Source of the DNA: Woeseiaceae bacterium
GTDB taxonomy: Bacteria > Pseudomonadota > Gammaproteobacteria > Steroidobacterales > Woeseiaceae
Reading direction: 5' to 3'
NCBI GenBank assembly: GCA_021773135.1
Contig: JAJFKP010000004.1
Coordinates: 62,001-126,000, forward strand
Length of the DNA stretch: 64,000 bases
Positions 37,498 to 46,382 of the stretch are shown piece by piece. The position numbers and the translations under genes were made by a program. Every line of letters begins with the position of its first letter. Within the stretch, counting starts at the first letter, position 1. Below the pieces are notes generated by a model that was not told the origin of the DNA, searched no databases, and was given only the letters and a program-made list of their open reading frames with translations.

Positions 37498-38874
37498 TCA
37501 AACGAATGACACGCCGACCTGAAAGAGATTCTCTATCTTTTCAATCTTGCGACGATCTGTCATAAACAGGATGACATGATCGTCGGTTTCGATCACCGTG
37601 TCGTGATGCGCCATGATTACCTGGTCGCCCCGAACGAGTGTGACGATGTTCGTGCCGCGCGGTAAATTGAGGTCTTCAATCCTGCGACCTACGACATTCG
37701 ATTCATCCGCAGTACCGTGCGCGACGGCTTCGATGGCTTCAGCGGCCCCGCGTCGCAGAGAGTGTACTTTGACGACATCGCCGCGTCGCACGTGCGCGAG
37801 TAGCGATCCGATTGTTACCTGCTGCGGTGAAATAGCAATATCGATTGAACCCGATTCGACCATTTCGGCATACGACGGACGATTGATCAGAGCCATCACT
37901 TTATGTGCACCCAGCTGCTTGGCAAGCATTGCAGACAGGATGTTGGCCTCTTCTGCGTTGGTCAGTGAACAAAAGACGTCGACATTGTCGATGTTTTCCT
38001 CCAGCAGTAACTCCTCGTCGGCCGCGTCACCGACAAGAACGATTGCCTTGTTAAGCTGCTCCGAGATCTCGCGAGCCCGCTTGGGATTGCGCTCGATGAT
38101 TTTTACCTGGTTGGTCTGCTCCAGCGCGAGCGCCAGGCGGACCCCGATATTGCCGCCACCGGCGATGACCACGCGCCGCACCGGGTCTTCCAGTTGCCGC
38201 ACCTCACTCATGAAAACGCGCACATCCTGACGTGCAGCAATAAAGAACACTTCGTCGCCATCGCGAATGACGGTATCGCCGTCAGGTTGCAGAGACTTTC
38301 CGTCACGGTATATCGCCGCAATCCGGCCTTCCGTATTGGGTACATGTTCTTTCAACGCCGCGATCTTCTGGCCGACCAAAGGCCCGCGCTGTTCGGCCCG
38401 CGCCCCAACCAGGCGTACCCGGCCTTCTGCAAAGTCGAGTACCTGCAAAGCACCCGGATACAGAATGAGCTGCTCAACGAATTCACAAACCAGCTGTTCC
38501 GGGCTAATGCGTACATCCACCGGTATTGCATCCTGGGTAAAGAGCTTGCGTGCGTTCATGTAGTCGGCCGACCTGATACGGGCGATCTTCGTCGGCGTGT
38601 GATAGACCGTGTAAGCGACCTGGCAGGCCACCATGTTGGTTTCATCCGAGTCCGTCAGTGCGACGATAATGTCCATGTCATCAGCGCCAGCACGTTCAAG
38701 TACCTCCGGATAAGAGGCATGCCCGACGACGGTGCGAATATCCAGCCGATCCTGCAGTTCACGCAATACGTCAGCGCTCACATCGACAACCGTGACTTCA
38801 TTGGCTTCCTCGCGCGACAGGTGAAACGCCGCGGATGAGCCGACCTGACCTGCGCCGAGAATTAGTATTTTCAT
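37498..38874 (-). CDS. trkA: Trk system potassium regulatory subunit TrkA
   Basis: A 458-residue peripheral membrane regulator with two RCK units: Rossmann motifs ILGAGQVGSSAAFHL at the N terminus and VIAGGGNIGVRLAL near 234, each followed by a TrkA-C domain (around 140-215 and 370-455). It binds nucleotides and gates TrkH. First gene of the trkA-trkH-TRAP operon on the minus strand. Confidence 0.97.
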   Translation of the reverse strand: MKILILGAGQVGSSAAFHLSREEANEVTVVDVSADVLRELQDRLDIRTVVGHASYPEVLERAGADDMDIIVALTDSDETNMVACQVAYTVYHTPTKIARIRSADYMNARKLFTQDAIPVDVRISPEQLVCEFVEQLILYPGALQVLDFAEGRVRLVGARAEQRGPLVGQKIAALKEHVPNTEGRIAAIYRDGKSLQPDGDTVIRDGDEVFFIAARQDVRVFMSEVRQLEDPVRRVVIAGGGNIGVRLALALEQTNQVKIIERNPKRAREISEQLNKAIVLVGDAADEELLLEENIDNVDVFCSLTNAEEANILSAMLAKQLGAHKVMALINRPSYAEMVESGSIDIAISPQQVTIGSLLAHVRRGDVVKVHSLRRGAAEAIEAVAHGTADESNVVGRRIEDLNLPRGTNIVTLVRGDQVIMAHHDTVIETDDHVILFMTDRRKIEKIENLFQVGVSFV

Positions 38875-38907
38875 TGTCTTTCTTCGGCTCTGTGACTGGC
38901 GCTCATT

Positions 38908-41079
38908 TTACATGAGATCGAGATTGGCATAAGCAAGCACGAGTATTTTTGTGCCCACAGACTCGAAATTGACCTCGACCTGCGCATGCGCGCCCTGGCC
39001 GCTGCAATTCAGAATGACGCCATCGCCAAACTTCCCGTGGCGGACGCGCTGGCCGAGGCGAACACCGAGCTCAGCGCCCGGCGCTACGCTGCCGGCACGC
39101 CCGCGCCTACCGGGAGCCGAGTGAACCGGGCGACTGACCTGGACCCGCGGTCTGATCTCCTCCACCAGCTCATCGGGAATTTCAGCAATAAACCGCGATG
39201 CCTGGGCAAAGCTGTCCATGCCGTGCAAGCGACGCTGTTCTGCATGCGTAATATACAAGGACTCTTTTGCACGGGTAATGCCGACGTAACAAAGGCGTCG
39301 TTCTTCCTCCAGTCCGTTGGGATCCGCAATCGAGCGTTGGTGGGGAAACAGGCCGTCTTCCATCCCGCACATGAACACAAGTGGGAATTCGAGCCCTTTG
39401 GCCGAATGCATGGTCATCAACTGCACGCAGTCTTCCCAGGCATCCGCCTGTCCCTCGCCAGCCTCAAGTGCCGCATGTGACAGGAAGGCATCCAGATGGG
39501 ACATTTCCTCGGCCGGATCCGGCTCGAACCCTTTTGCAGCGCTGACCAGTTCTTCCAGGTTTTCGATGCGGGTCTCACCACGCTCGCCTTTTTCCTTCCT
39601 GAAAAACTCGATCAGACCGCTTGCCTGGATAACGTGATCGACCTGCTCATGCAGATCGAGTCCGTCAGTATCCCTGGCCATTCGTTCGATAAGGTTCAGG
39701 AATACGACGATGGCTGAAGATGCCCGACCACTTAACGCATTGCTCGCTACCGCGCCTGCTGCGCGCCACATCGAACAGCTGTTCGCCCGCGCGTAGCTGC
39801 GCATCGCCTCCAGCGTTCTCGCACCGATGCCACGCGTCGGCTTATTGACGATGCGCTCGAAAGAACTGTCGTCATCGCGATGCGAAATCAGGCGCAAATA
39901 GGCCAGCGCGTCTTTGATTTCCTGTCGCTCGAAAAACCTGAGGCCGCCATAAACGCGGTACGGCAGACGGGCATTGATCAGGGCTTCCTCAAGCACCCTC
40001 GACTGGGCATTGGAGCGATAAAGCACGGCCGCATCCGCCCGTGCATTTCCCTGTTCACTCCAGGTGCGCAATTTGCCGATAACAAACTCCGCTTCATCGC
40101 GTTCGTTATAGGCTGAATAAATACGAACCGGCTCGCCCTGTCCGCCCTCGGTCCACAGGTTCTTGCCCAGGCGCGCCGTATTGTTCCTGATGACGGCGTT
40201 CGCGGCGTCAAGAATTGTCTCCGTTGACCGATAATTCTGCTCGAGTTTGACGACGGATGCGCCGGAGAAGTCTTTCTGGAACTGCTGTATGTGTTCCACC
40301 CGCGCACCACGCCAGCGATAGATGGACTGATCGTCGTCACCCACCACAAACGGCACGCCTTCTTTGCCGGCCAGCAGTCTCAGCCAGGCATACTGAATGG
40401 CATTCGTATCCTGGAACTCGTCTACGAGCAGGTGTCGAAATCGCCGTTGATATTGTGCCAGCAACTCAGGCGTATCGCGCCACAGCTCGTGTGCGCGCAA
40501 CAAAAGCTCGGCAAAATCGACCAGGCCGCCGCGGTCACAGATTTCCTGGTACTGGTGGTAAAACGCAATCTGTTGGCGACGGTTGGGGTCGTTTTCATCA
40601 TCCAGGTGCTGCGGACGAAGGCCCTCGTCTTTCTGGGCGTTGATGAAATACTGGATCTCGCGTGGCGCCCAGCGGTCGTCGTCGACCTCCAGGCTTTTTA
40701 TCAGTCGCTTGATGATTCTTTGCTGGTCATCGGCATCAATAATCTGGAAGTTCTGTGGCAGGCCCGCTTCTTTCCAGTGGCGTCGAAGCAGCCGATGCGC
40801 GAGACCGTGAAAAGTGCCTATCCACAGGTGGTTGACCGGCATCTGCAACAACGCTTCTATTCTGCCGCGCATTTCGGCGGCTGCCTTGTTCGTAAAGGTG
40901 ACTGCCAACAGCCCCTGGGGCGATACGCCTTCCACGTCAATCAGCCATGCAATTCGATGCGTCAGAACCCGGGTCTTGCCACTTCCTGCGCCGGCGATAA
41001 CCAGCAAGGGCTCCGGCGGTGCTGTTACGGCGGTCCGCTGCGCTTCGTTCAGCGACTCGAGAATCGGTGTGACGTCCAT
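38908..41079 (-). CDS. uvrD: DNA helicase II
   Basis: A 723-residue superfamily 1A helicase acting in nucleotide-excision and mismatch repair. Q-motif SLNEAQRTAV, Walker A AGAGSGKTR near 30-38, TFTNKAAAEMRGRI, motif II LLVDEFQDTN near 217, GDDDQSIYRWRGA and motif VI VGITRAKESLYI are intact. Sequence is closer to UvrD (MDV..LLDSLN..QREAV) than Rep. The C terminus ends in a Tudor-like segment GVRLGQRVRHGKFGDGVIL. Confidence 0.96.
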   Translation of the reverse strand: MDVTPILESLNEAQRTAVTAPPEPLLVIAGAGSGKTRVLTHRIAWLIDVEGVSPQGLLAVTFTNKAAAEMRGRIEALLQMPVNHLWIGTFHGLAHRLLRRHWKEAGLPQNFQIIDADDQQRIIKRLIKSLEVDDDRWAPREIQYFINAQKDEGLRPQHLDDENDPNRRQQIAFYHQYQEICDRGGLVDFAELLLRAHELWRDTPELLAQYQRRFRHLLVDEFQDTNAIQYAWLRLLAGKEGVPFVVGDDDQSIYRWRGARVEHIQQFQKDFSGASVVKLEQNYRSTETILDAANAVIRNNTARLGKNLWTEGGQGEPVRIYSAYNERDEAEFVIGKLRTWSEQGNARADAAVLYRSNAQSRVLEEALINARLPYRVYGGLRFFERQEIKDALAYLRLISHRDDDSSFERIVNKPTRGIGARTLEAMRSYARANSCSMWRAAGAVASNALSGRASSAIVVFLNLIERMARDTDGLDLHEQVDHVIQASGLIEFFRKEKGERGETRIENLEELVSAAKGFEPDPAEEMSHLDAFLSHAALEAGEGQADAWEDCVQLMTMHSAKGLEFPLVFMCGMEDGLFPHQRSIADPNGLEEERRLCYVGITRAKESLYITHAEQRRLHGMDSFAQASRFIAEIPDELVEEIRPRVQVSRPVHSAPGRRGRAGSVAPGAELGVRLGQRVRHGKFGDGVILNCSGQGAHAQVEVNFESVGTKILVLAYANLDLM

Positions 41080-41227
41080 GAAAACTTTGCGAGGGAATAA
41101 GGGCTCTTAGAGGAGGCGCAGTCTAGCAAAGAAAAGTCGCCGGCGAGCGACCAAAGGCTGTGGCCGCAGGCCGGTTTGCAGCGCCTGTCAGGCGAGTGGT
41201 CGAGGTCGATGTTCGACCCCTAAAGCG

Positions 41228-42895
41228 TTAGGGGGACCAGCGCACGCCGACCAGGTACTGATTGCGTTCATACTGAATGCGAGTATCGTTCGATGCCGCC
41301 TCGCGCAGCGCGTATTCGGCGACAATATCCAGCGACTCGGTCATTTTGAACGTTCCTACGATGCGACCCGTTGCCGTTTCAAGCGTCTTGCGACCGGCCG
41401 TAGGCTCATGGAAGGCAAACGCATTCTCGTAGTTGTAGATGCTGAAGACGCCGGACGCTTCAAGATCGAAACGCTGACCTAGCTGCAGGTGGAAAGCCGC
41501 GCGATAGCCATCGCGAATATAGTTATTGTACCCAACGTAGCGATCTTCGCGATCGGTACGCGTGTACCCGACGCTAAACCACATGGAATTGGTGATACGC
41601 TGACGTGCTTCGACGCCGGCCTCCAGGTAGTCGTAGCGTATCGTTTCGTTACCAATAAGCTGCCTTCCGTCGAGCTCGAACGAGGGGCGATCACCGAATC
41701 TGCGCGTGTAATACTTTGTAGTGACGCGTAGCAGCGATGTGGACGTAAATCGATACTGGCCATTCAAGCCTACCGACCAGTATTCGTGGTCGTATTCCGG
41801 CGCGATCTCTATATCACTATAGTTCCACAGCTGTCCGGTTGCGCGGCCTCCAAGCGTAATCGCACCGAATCGTTTCCGCAGCCAGAATTCCGGGCCGTAG
41901 CGCAGGTAGGAAAGTCGGTCTGATATATCCACGCCACCGATATCGCGTTCGAGGCCATTGTCCGGGTCATAGTAACTTTCTTCATGTTGTGCAATTTTGA
42001 AGGCGCTGAATACGCGCGTTTCCCCGGTCTCGGTTTTACGCTGGTACTCGCTGCCGAAGCCGACCTCGTGCAGATACTCATCGCCATTCTTGAGATTCTT
42101 GTCCTGATAGAATCGTCCACCAAAACGGTAGCTGCCAAAAAAGCCCTCGTGCTCAAGACTATTGACCTTGTACTTGGCATTGACACTGATCGGTACGTAA
42201 AGTCCGCTTTGTACCACCGGCGTCACCACGGGGAGTGCCGGATCTGCAAGATCAACATAGGGTGTGTCGGGACTGCGAAACACATTGCTGTCCATCGCGG
42301 CACCGGAACGAATGCGGATGTCGAGATTGGTAAAACTTCGTTCTCGCTCCTGGACAGCAGCCACCGCGGTCACAGGCGCTGTCGCTTCGAGGTCACGCTG
42401 TATTTGGCTGATGGCGCGTCCTGCAAGCTGGCTTATGTCACTACGCTGTTGTTGTGTCCGAGCCTGGCGCAGCCACCGGAGTGCTTCGGCGAGGTTGCCC
42501 ATTCGATAAGCATTCAAGCCAAGGTTGTAATGGGAAATTGCTTCCAGCGGACCGTAGGTCGCCGATTTCTCCAGCGCATTGCGGGCCCGTGAATATTGAC
42601 CAGCGCGGTAGTGTGCGACGCCAGTGTTGTAATGTAACAGCGGCGTGTCCATGCCGGCCGCGGCAGCTTCCCGATACCGCAACAGCGCCGCCCAATACAG
42701 GTCGTCACGAAAGAGCCGGTTGCCGTCTGCAAACAGCTCACTGGCGGTCGCTGCCAGCGCAGACGAAACAGGCAGCACGCAGACCAGAACAACGATGGCC
42801 ACGGCCTGCTGTAGTTTGCGTGCGAATCTACCTGCTTGATTGGGTCGCGGATCCGTAATTGTTCTGCTCTCCTGGCGGGGTGCAAAGCGCGTCAT
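41228..42895 (-). CDS. TPR-containing outer-membrane beta-barrel-like protein
   Basis: A ~555-residue exported protein: basic N terminus, hydrophobic signal segment ending SSALAA, TPR repeats at about 45-160 (LFRDDLYWAALLRYREAAAAG, LLHYNTGVAHYRAGQYSRARNALEKSA, SHYNLGLNAYRMGNLAEALRWLRQA), then a long alternating-hydrophobic C-terminal half rich in Tyr, Arg and Asn with strands of the WFSVGYTRTD type, ending YLVGVRWSP. The layout resembles TPR-plus-barrel proteins such as surface lipoprotein assembly modifiers, but I cannot assign a function. A GTG at 42931 would add 12 residues. No partner gene adjoins. Confidence 0.75.
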   Translation of the reverse strand: MTRFAPRQESRTITDPRPNQAGRFARKLQQAVAIVVLVCVLPVSSALAATASELFADGNRLFRDDLYWAALLRYREAAAAGMDTPLLHYNTGVAHYRAGQYSRARNALEKSATYGPLEAISHYNLGLNAYRMGNLAEALRWLRQARTQQQRSDISQLAGRAISQIQRDLEATAPVTAVAAVQERERSFTNLDIRIRSGAAMDSNVFRSPDTPYVDLADPALPVVTPVVQSGLYVPISVNAKYKVNSLEHEGFFGSYRFGGRFYQDKNLKNGDEYLHEVGFGSEYQRKTETGETRVFSAFKIAQHEESYYDPDNGLERDIGGVDISDRLSYLRYGPEFWLRKRFGAITLGGRATGQLWNYSDIEIAPEYDHEYWSVGLNGQYRFTSTSLLRVTTKYYTRRFGDRPSFELDGRQLIGNETIRYDYLEAGVEARQRITNSMWFSVGYTRTDREDRYVGYNNYIRDGYRAAFHLQLGQRFDLEASGVFSIYNYENAFAFHEPTAGRKTLETATGRIVGTFKMTESLDIVAEYALREAASNDTRIQYERNQYLVGVRWSP

Positions 42896-42961
42896 ATCAG
42901 GGCATTTTGCCCGGTTATGGAAAATTCGCACTAATTGGTGTTCAACACTGTGACGTGGCGC

Positions 42962-42996
42962 AAAAAAATCCCCCTATTGCGTCAACAATGGGGGAA
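42962..42996 (-). terminator. Intrinsic terminator of the sigma/anti-sigma/acidic-protein operon
   Basis: On the minus strand CCCCCATTG pairs with CAATAGGGGG across TTGACG (one bulge), followed by seven T residues. It sits about 70 bases after the acidic protein's stop and before the TPR gene, so the two are separate transcripts. Confidence 0.85.
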
Positions 42997-43065
42997 TTTC
43001 TGGCTAATCGCGGCAATTTGGCGTAAATCCGATCTCCGGCATTAACGGGCGGTGCATCGCGACGA

Positions 43066-43572
43066 TCAGGCTAGCCCGTCAGCTTCGGCACCGTCATCGT
43101 CCGACATTTCGTCACGACTGCTGGCGACGTCATCGTCATCATCATCGTCGTCGTCATCGTCCATCTCGTCGTCTTCCATTTCTTCTTCGTCAAACTCGTC
43201 GGTGTCAATCTCATCGCCTTCGTCGAAGTCGCTCTCGTCCTCGGAATGTTCCTCATCTTCGTCGGATTCAAAATCTTCATCGTGATCGAAATCATCGTCG
43301 CGTGCCATTTCATCATCGAAAAACGATTCTTCTTCGTCACGAATATCGTCATCGCGTTCGTCCATGTCGTCGTTTTCGTCCTGATCCATGAAATCGTCGT
43401 CGTCATCCATGTCGGGTCCGCGCAGTTCCATGACGTGTCCATCAAGATCACCGATATCGTCGAGAACCTCCATGGTCATATCGAGTTCGTCATCATCCGC
43501 TGCGGCGATTGCCGGGAACGTTGCCAGGCATGTCATGGCGAGGCTCGCAGCAAATAGTCTGATCGTTTTCAT
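43066..43572 (-). CDS. Extremely acidic exported protein
   Basis: A 168-residue protein with a clear signal peptide (MKTIRLFAASLAMTCLATFPAIAA, cleavage near 24). The mature part is more than half Asp+Glu (by my count about 58 Asp and 26 Glu), with an uninterrupted run of 11 Asp near 139-149, several Met and few Lys/Arg. It should be disordered and strongly metal-binding in the periplasm. The DNA is a GAY-trinucleotide microsatellite in places (43132-43170). It follows the anti-sigma gene by 41 bases and is followed by a strong terminator. No family recognised; calcium or metal buffering is a guess. Confidence 0.8.
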   Translation of the reverse strand: MKTIRLFAASLAMTCLATFPAIAAADDDELDMTMEVLDDIGDLDGHVMELRGPDMDDDDDFMDQDENDDMDERDDDIRDEEESFFDDEMARDDDFDHDEDFESDEDEEHSEDESDFDEGDEIDTDEFDEEEMEDDEMDDDDDDDDDDDVASSRDEMSDDDGAEADGLA

Positions 43573-43613
43573 CCTGCTTTCTCCGTTTGATACTTCGGTA
43601 TCCCGAAGCTCCT

Positions 43614-44255
43614 TTAAATCACGGACACCTGCAGCCGGAACATCTTGTCATCGTTCCCATGCTGTAGCGTGGCCAAAAGTTCTCCGCCAACCGGCGACGT
43701 CGCAATAAGGGTCAACGGCAGAATGTTCCTGCCTTCCCTGAGACTGGTCATCCAGGTGATTTCTCTCTGCCCGGAGAATCCCTGTACTTCAATTCCATCG
43801 GGCAACGAAACCGTCATCGACGCGTCCGTCAGCGCGGTGGCGGAAGAAAATACGAGATTGAATGTTTGCGGTGATTCCAGCGCCATTGTGACGGTCGGTA
43901 TTGCCGGCTGGTCCGGCTCAGGGCTCAGGAACAATACGCTGCTCACAACCCAGATCATGAGACTGGCCGCTACTGCACCACCAAATCCGGTCATTACCCA
44001 GCGGTTTCTTTGTCGCTTTGCACCTGCTTGCGCGGCTCTCGCCAGGGCGCGGTCGTAAAAACCATTGGCGGGCTGGGGACAACTGGTTTCACCGAAGCGT
44101 GCCAGTCGAGTCAGCAACTCCCGGTGGCCGCCAACCAGGGCCTGGCAGGCGGCACAGTCCTGAACGTGTTGCTCGACGGCACGCCGCTCGTCGCTACTTG
44201 CCATCCCGTCAAGATAGTCATCGAGAATTTCAGTTACCTGGTCGCAATTCATCAT
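43614..44255 (-). CDS. Putative zinc-finger anti-sigma factor
   Basis: A 213-residue protein. The N terminus has the ZAS motif: Cys4, His30-x3-Cys34-x2-Cys37 (EQHVQDCAACQ), which binds zinc and holds the sigma factor. One membrane helix lies at about 86-108, followed by a periplasmic, beta-rich domain of ~100 residues that may sense envelope conditions. It lies 27 bases after the ECF sigma gene, the standard sigma/anti-sigma pairing. Confidence 0.88.
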   Translation of the reverse strand: MMNCDQVTEILDDYLDGMASSDERRAVEQHVQDCAACQALVGGHRELLTRLARFGETSCPQPANGFYDRALARAAQAGAKRQRNRWVMTGFGGAVAASLMIWVVSSVLFLSPEPDQPAIPTVTMALESPQTFNLVFSSATALTDASMTVSLPDGIEVQGFSGQREITWMTSLREGRNILPLTLIATSPVGGELLATLQHGNDDKMFRLQVSVI

Positions 44256-44282
44256 AGTCTTCCTTTTCAGTACCTAGAACGC

Positions 44283-44834
44283 TCAAATGGAAGAAAGGGT
44301 TCCATTCGCCACCAGAATTTCGCGCAGGCGCGCCCTTGCACGATGCAGGCGGGACTTCAGCGTACCGACGGGTACGCCGATAAGCTCTTGAATTTCGGTC
44401 AATTTATAGCCCTCGCAATCGTGCAATAGCACGACCATGCGGTGCTCGTCGCTGAGTGCCTGCAGTGCGCCTTCGAGCTCGTCTGCACAGTCCTGTTGTT
44501 CGGCATCGGCCTCGGGGTTCAGATCCCCGGCCACGGCGTCGATACCCTGCCCCGGCAGCTGGTCTTCGGACACTGCAACCAGGCGCTGGCGCGCATAGCG
44601 GCGGCGATTGTCGATGAAGTGGTTGTACATGATGCGACACAGCCAGGAACCGGGTTCCTCGATTTCTATGAGGCTGTCGAGCTTCGGAAAGACCTTCGTC
44701 AACACGTCCTGAAAAAGGTCTTCGGCCTCAGGCTTGTTGCCGCACAGACGGTAGGCGAGCCGATACAATCGATCGAGATGCGGCCTTAACAGGGTCTCGA
44801 AGCTTGCGCGCTGGTTGTCATCCGCCGAACTCAT
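44283..44834 (-). CDS. ECF-type RNA polymerase sigma factor
   Basis: A 183-residue sigma-70 family member with region 2 (YRLAYRLCGNKPEAEDLFQDVLTKVF) and region 4 (LQALSDEHRMVVLLHDCEGYKLTEIQELIGVPVGTLKSRLHRARARL) and no region 3, the ECF layout. It probably transcribes its own operon and an envelope-stress or metal-related regulon, restrained by the adjacent anti-sigma factor. The spacer to ctaB (71 bases) shows no obvious hairpin. Confidence 0.93.
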   Translation of the reverse strand: MSSADDNQRASFETLLRPHLDRLYRLAYRLCGNKPEAEDLFQDVLTKVFPKLDSLIEIEEPGSWLCRIMYNHFIDNRRRYARQRLVAVSEDQLPGQGIDAVAGDLNPEADAEQQDCADELEGALQALSDEHRMVVLLHDCEGYKLTEIQELIGVPVGTLKSRLHRARARLREILVANGTLSSI

Positions 44835-44905
44835 AGGCCCGAGTGTAGTAGCGGGCCATCAATTCACAAGGATCACGTCACAAATCTGAGAAACAGGTTC
44901 GAGTG

Positions 44906-45805
44906 TTACAGGGCGATGCGGACAATGAAATAGTGGTCGATCAGCAGCGCGCCAAACAACAGCATCAGGTAAGTAATGGAAAACCGGAACACCTGCATCG
45001 GCAGCTCCACATCGGTGTCACTCTTGAGCTTGATTGCATAGTAAAGAAACCGACCGCCCAACAGGAGTGCGGACACCAGGTAGATAAGGCCGCTCATGCC
45101 CGACAGATAGGGGATGATCGTTACGAGCACCATGAGAATCGTATACAGGAGAATGTAGTTGCGCGTGAATGCCTCGCCGTGGGTGACCGGGAGCATAGGG
45201 ATATTGACGCGGGCATAGTCATCTTTCTTTGCAATGGCGAGCGCCCAGAAGTGCGGCGGTGTCCACGTAAAGATAATCAGGAACAGCAGCAACGCGTCAC
45301 TGTGTATCTCCCCGGTAACGGCGGTCCAGCCAAGGATGGGCGGCGCTGCGCCGGCGGCACCACCGATGACAATGTTTTGCGGCGTCGCGCGCTTCAGGAA
45401 AACGGTGTAGACAACCGCATAACCTATTAAGGATAAAAAAGTCAGTATAGCTGTCAGCGGATTCACGACGAACCAGAGCATCGCCATCGAAAGCACGCAC
45501 AGGATCATTGCGAACGTGAGGGCATTTGCCTCAGACAATTTCCCCTGCGGCAGTGGCCGGTTGTGCGTGCGTGACATTTGCACGTCTATACGCGCATCGA
45601 GAACGTGGTTAACGATAGCGGCCGACGAGGCGGCCATGCCGATGCCGAGTGTGCCAACCAGCATGGGAATGGCACCGGGCCAGCCGGGGACGGCCAGAAC
45701 CATGCCAACGACTGCTACAAACACAATTAACATGACTACTTTCGGCTTGGTCAGCTCGTAGTAGTCGCGCCAATGGACAGGCCGTTGTAGTGTGCTTGCG
45801 GTCAA
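44906..45805 (-). CDS. ctaB: Protoheme IX farnesyltransferase (heme o synthase)
   Basis: A 299-residue inner-membrane UbiA-superfamily enzyme that adds a farnesyl group to heme b, giving heme o for the oxidase. The first Asp-rich motif is in NHVLDARIDVQMSRTHNRPLPQG. About eight hydrophobic segments. The only suitable start is TTG at 45805, four bases after the preceding gene's stop, so coupled translation is likely. Downstream end of the oxidase assembly operon. Confidence 0.95.
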   Translation of the reverse strand: MTASTLQRPVHWRDYYELTKPKVVMLIVFVAVVGMVLAVPGWPGAIPMLVGTLGIGMAASSAAIVNHVLDARIDVQMSRTHNRPLPQGKLSEANALTFAMILCVLSMAMLWFVVNPLTAILTFLSLIGYAVVYTVFLKRATPQNIVIGGAAGAAPPILGWTAVTGEIHSDALLLFLIIFTWTPPHFWALAIAKKDDYARVNIPMLPVTHGEAFTRNYILLYTILMVLVTIIPYLSGMSGLIYLVSALLLGGRFLYYAIKLKSDTDVELPMQVFRFSITYLMLLFGALLIDHYFIVRIAL

Positions 45806-45809
45806 GTGG

Positions 45810-46382
45810 TCACCCTATTCGTGACAGTTCCAGCAGATGTTTCAAATCATCCACCATGTCGCCAGGTTCAACCAAAGGCGAAAAATACATAATCAGATTA
45901 TCGAGAGGATCGATCAGGTAAATACCCCCATCGGGAACATCCTGCGGCCTCTTGTCCGACAGCAAATCAGCAAAGCCCTTGTCGCTTATAGTTATGAGGC
46001 CTGCATGCTGTTCGTCAATAAACACTTTATCCGGCGCGGCCGCACCGTGCAAGAAGACCCGGGTGATACGGTCCTTATCCGCCGCGAGCATAAGACGAAT
46101 CTGGCGCTGCCGGTGCAGCGCCTCCTGGCACGCCGGACCACAGTCCCGGGTATTCATATAAACCAGTCGCCACGGCGCAGCGGCGGTTTCCGGAATGGCC
46201 AATTCCGGAAGCGCTTCTGCGAGGCTGACTATGGGCTGCAGCAGTTCGCCATGGTTGACCCTTGCCTGCGGCTGCAGCTGACCGCTTATGTACATCCAGG
46301 TCGCGAATAATAGCGGCCCAAAAAACACCAGCGCGATAATGCCTATTTGCAGGCGTCCCCCCCGGGACAGATTTTCAGTCAC
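45810..46382 (-). CDS. SCO-like thioredoxin-fold protein of the cytochrome oxidase cluster
   Basis: A 190-residue membrane-anchored protein: N-terminal helix (about 12-32), then a domain beginning PWRLVYMNTRDCGPACQEALHRQRQIRLML. The C-x3-C motif (CGPAC) in the position used by SCO/SenC copper chaperones, and GIYLIDPLDNLIMYFSP later, point to a thioredoxin fold. A copper-delivery or redox role in Cu-A assembly is inferred from location; the canonical SCO His is not evident. Its GTG start overlaps the surf1 stop by eight bases. Confidence 0.8.
   Translation of the reverse strand: MTENLSRGGRLQIGIIALVFFGPLLFATWMYISGQLQPQARVNHGELLQPIVSLAEALPELAIPETAAAPWRLVYMNTRDCGPACQEALHRQRQIRLMLAADKDRITRVFLHGAAAPDKVFIDEQHAGLITISDKGFADLLSDKRPQDVPDGGIYLIDPLDNLIMYFSPLVEPGDMVDDLKHLLELSRIG

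Noticed and set aside
37613-38230. 205-codon + strand ORF opposite trkA
   Set aside because: It lies wholly antisense to a fully conserved TrkA and is rich in Ser/Arg, the usual shadow of a GC-rich gene; no family motif.
43120-43190. CRISPR-like short repeats
   Set aside because: The repetition is a trinucleotide coding array without spacers.
43052-43285. Poly-serine ORF on the + strand
   Set aside because: It is the complement of the GAY repeats of the acidic protein; the minus-strand product has a signal peptide and operon context.
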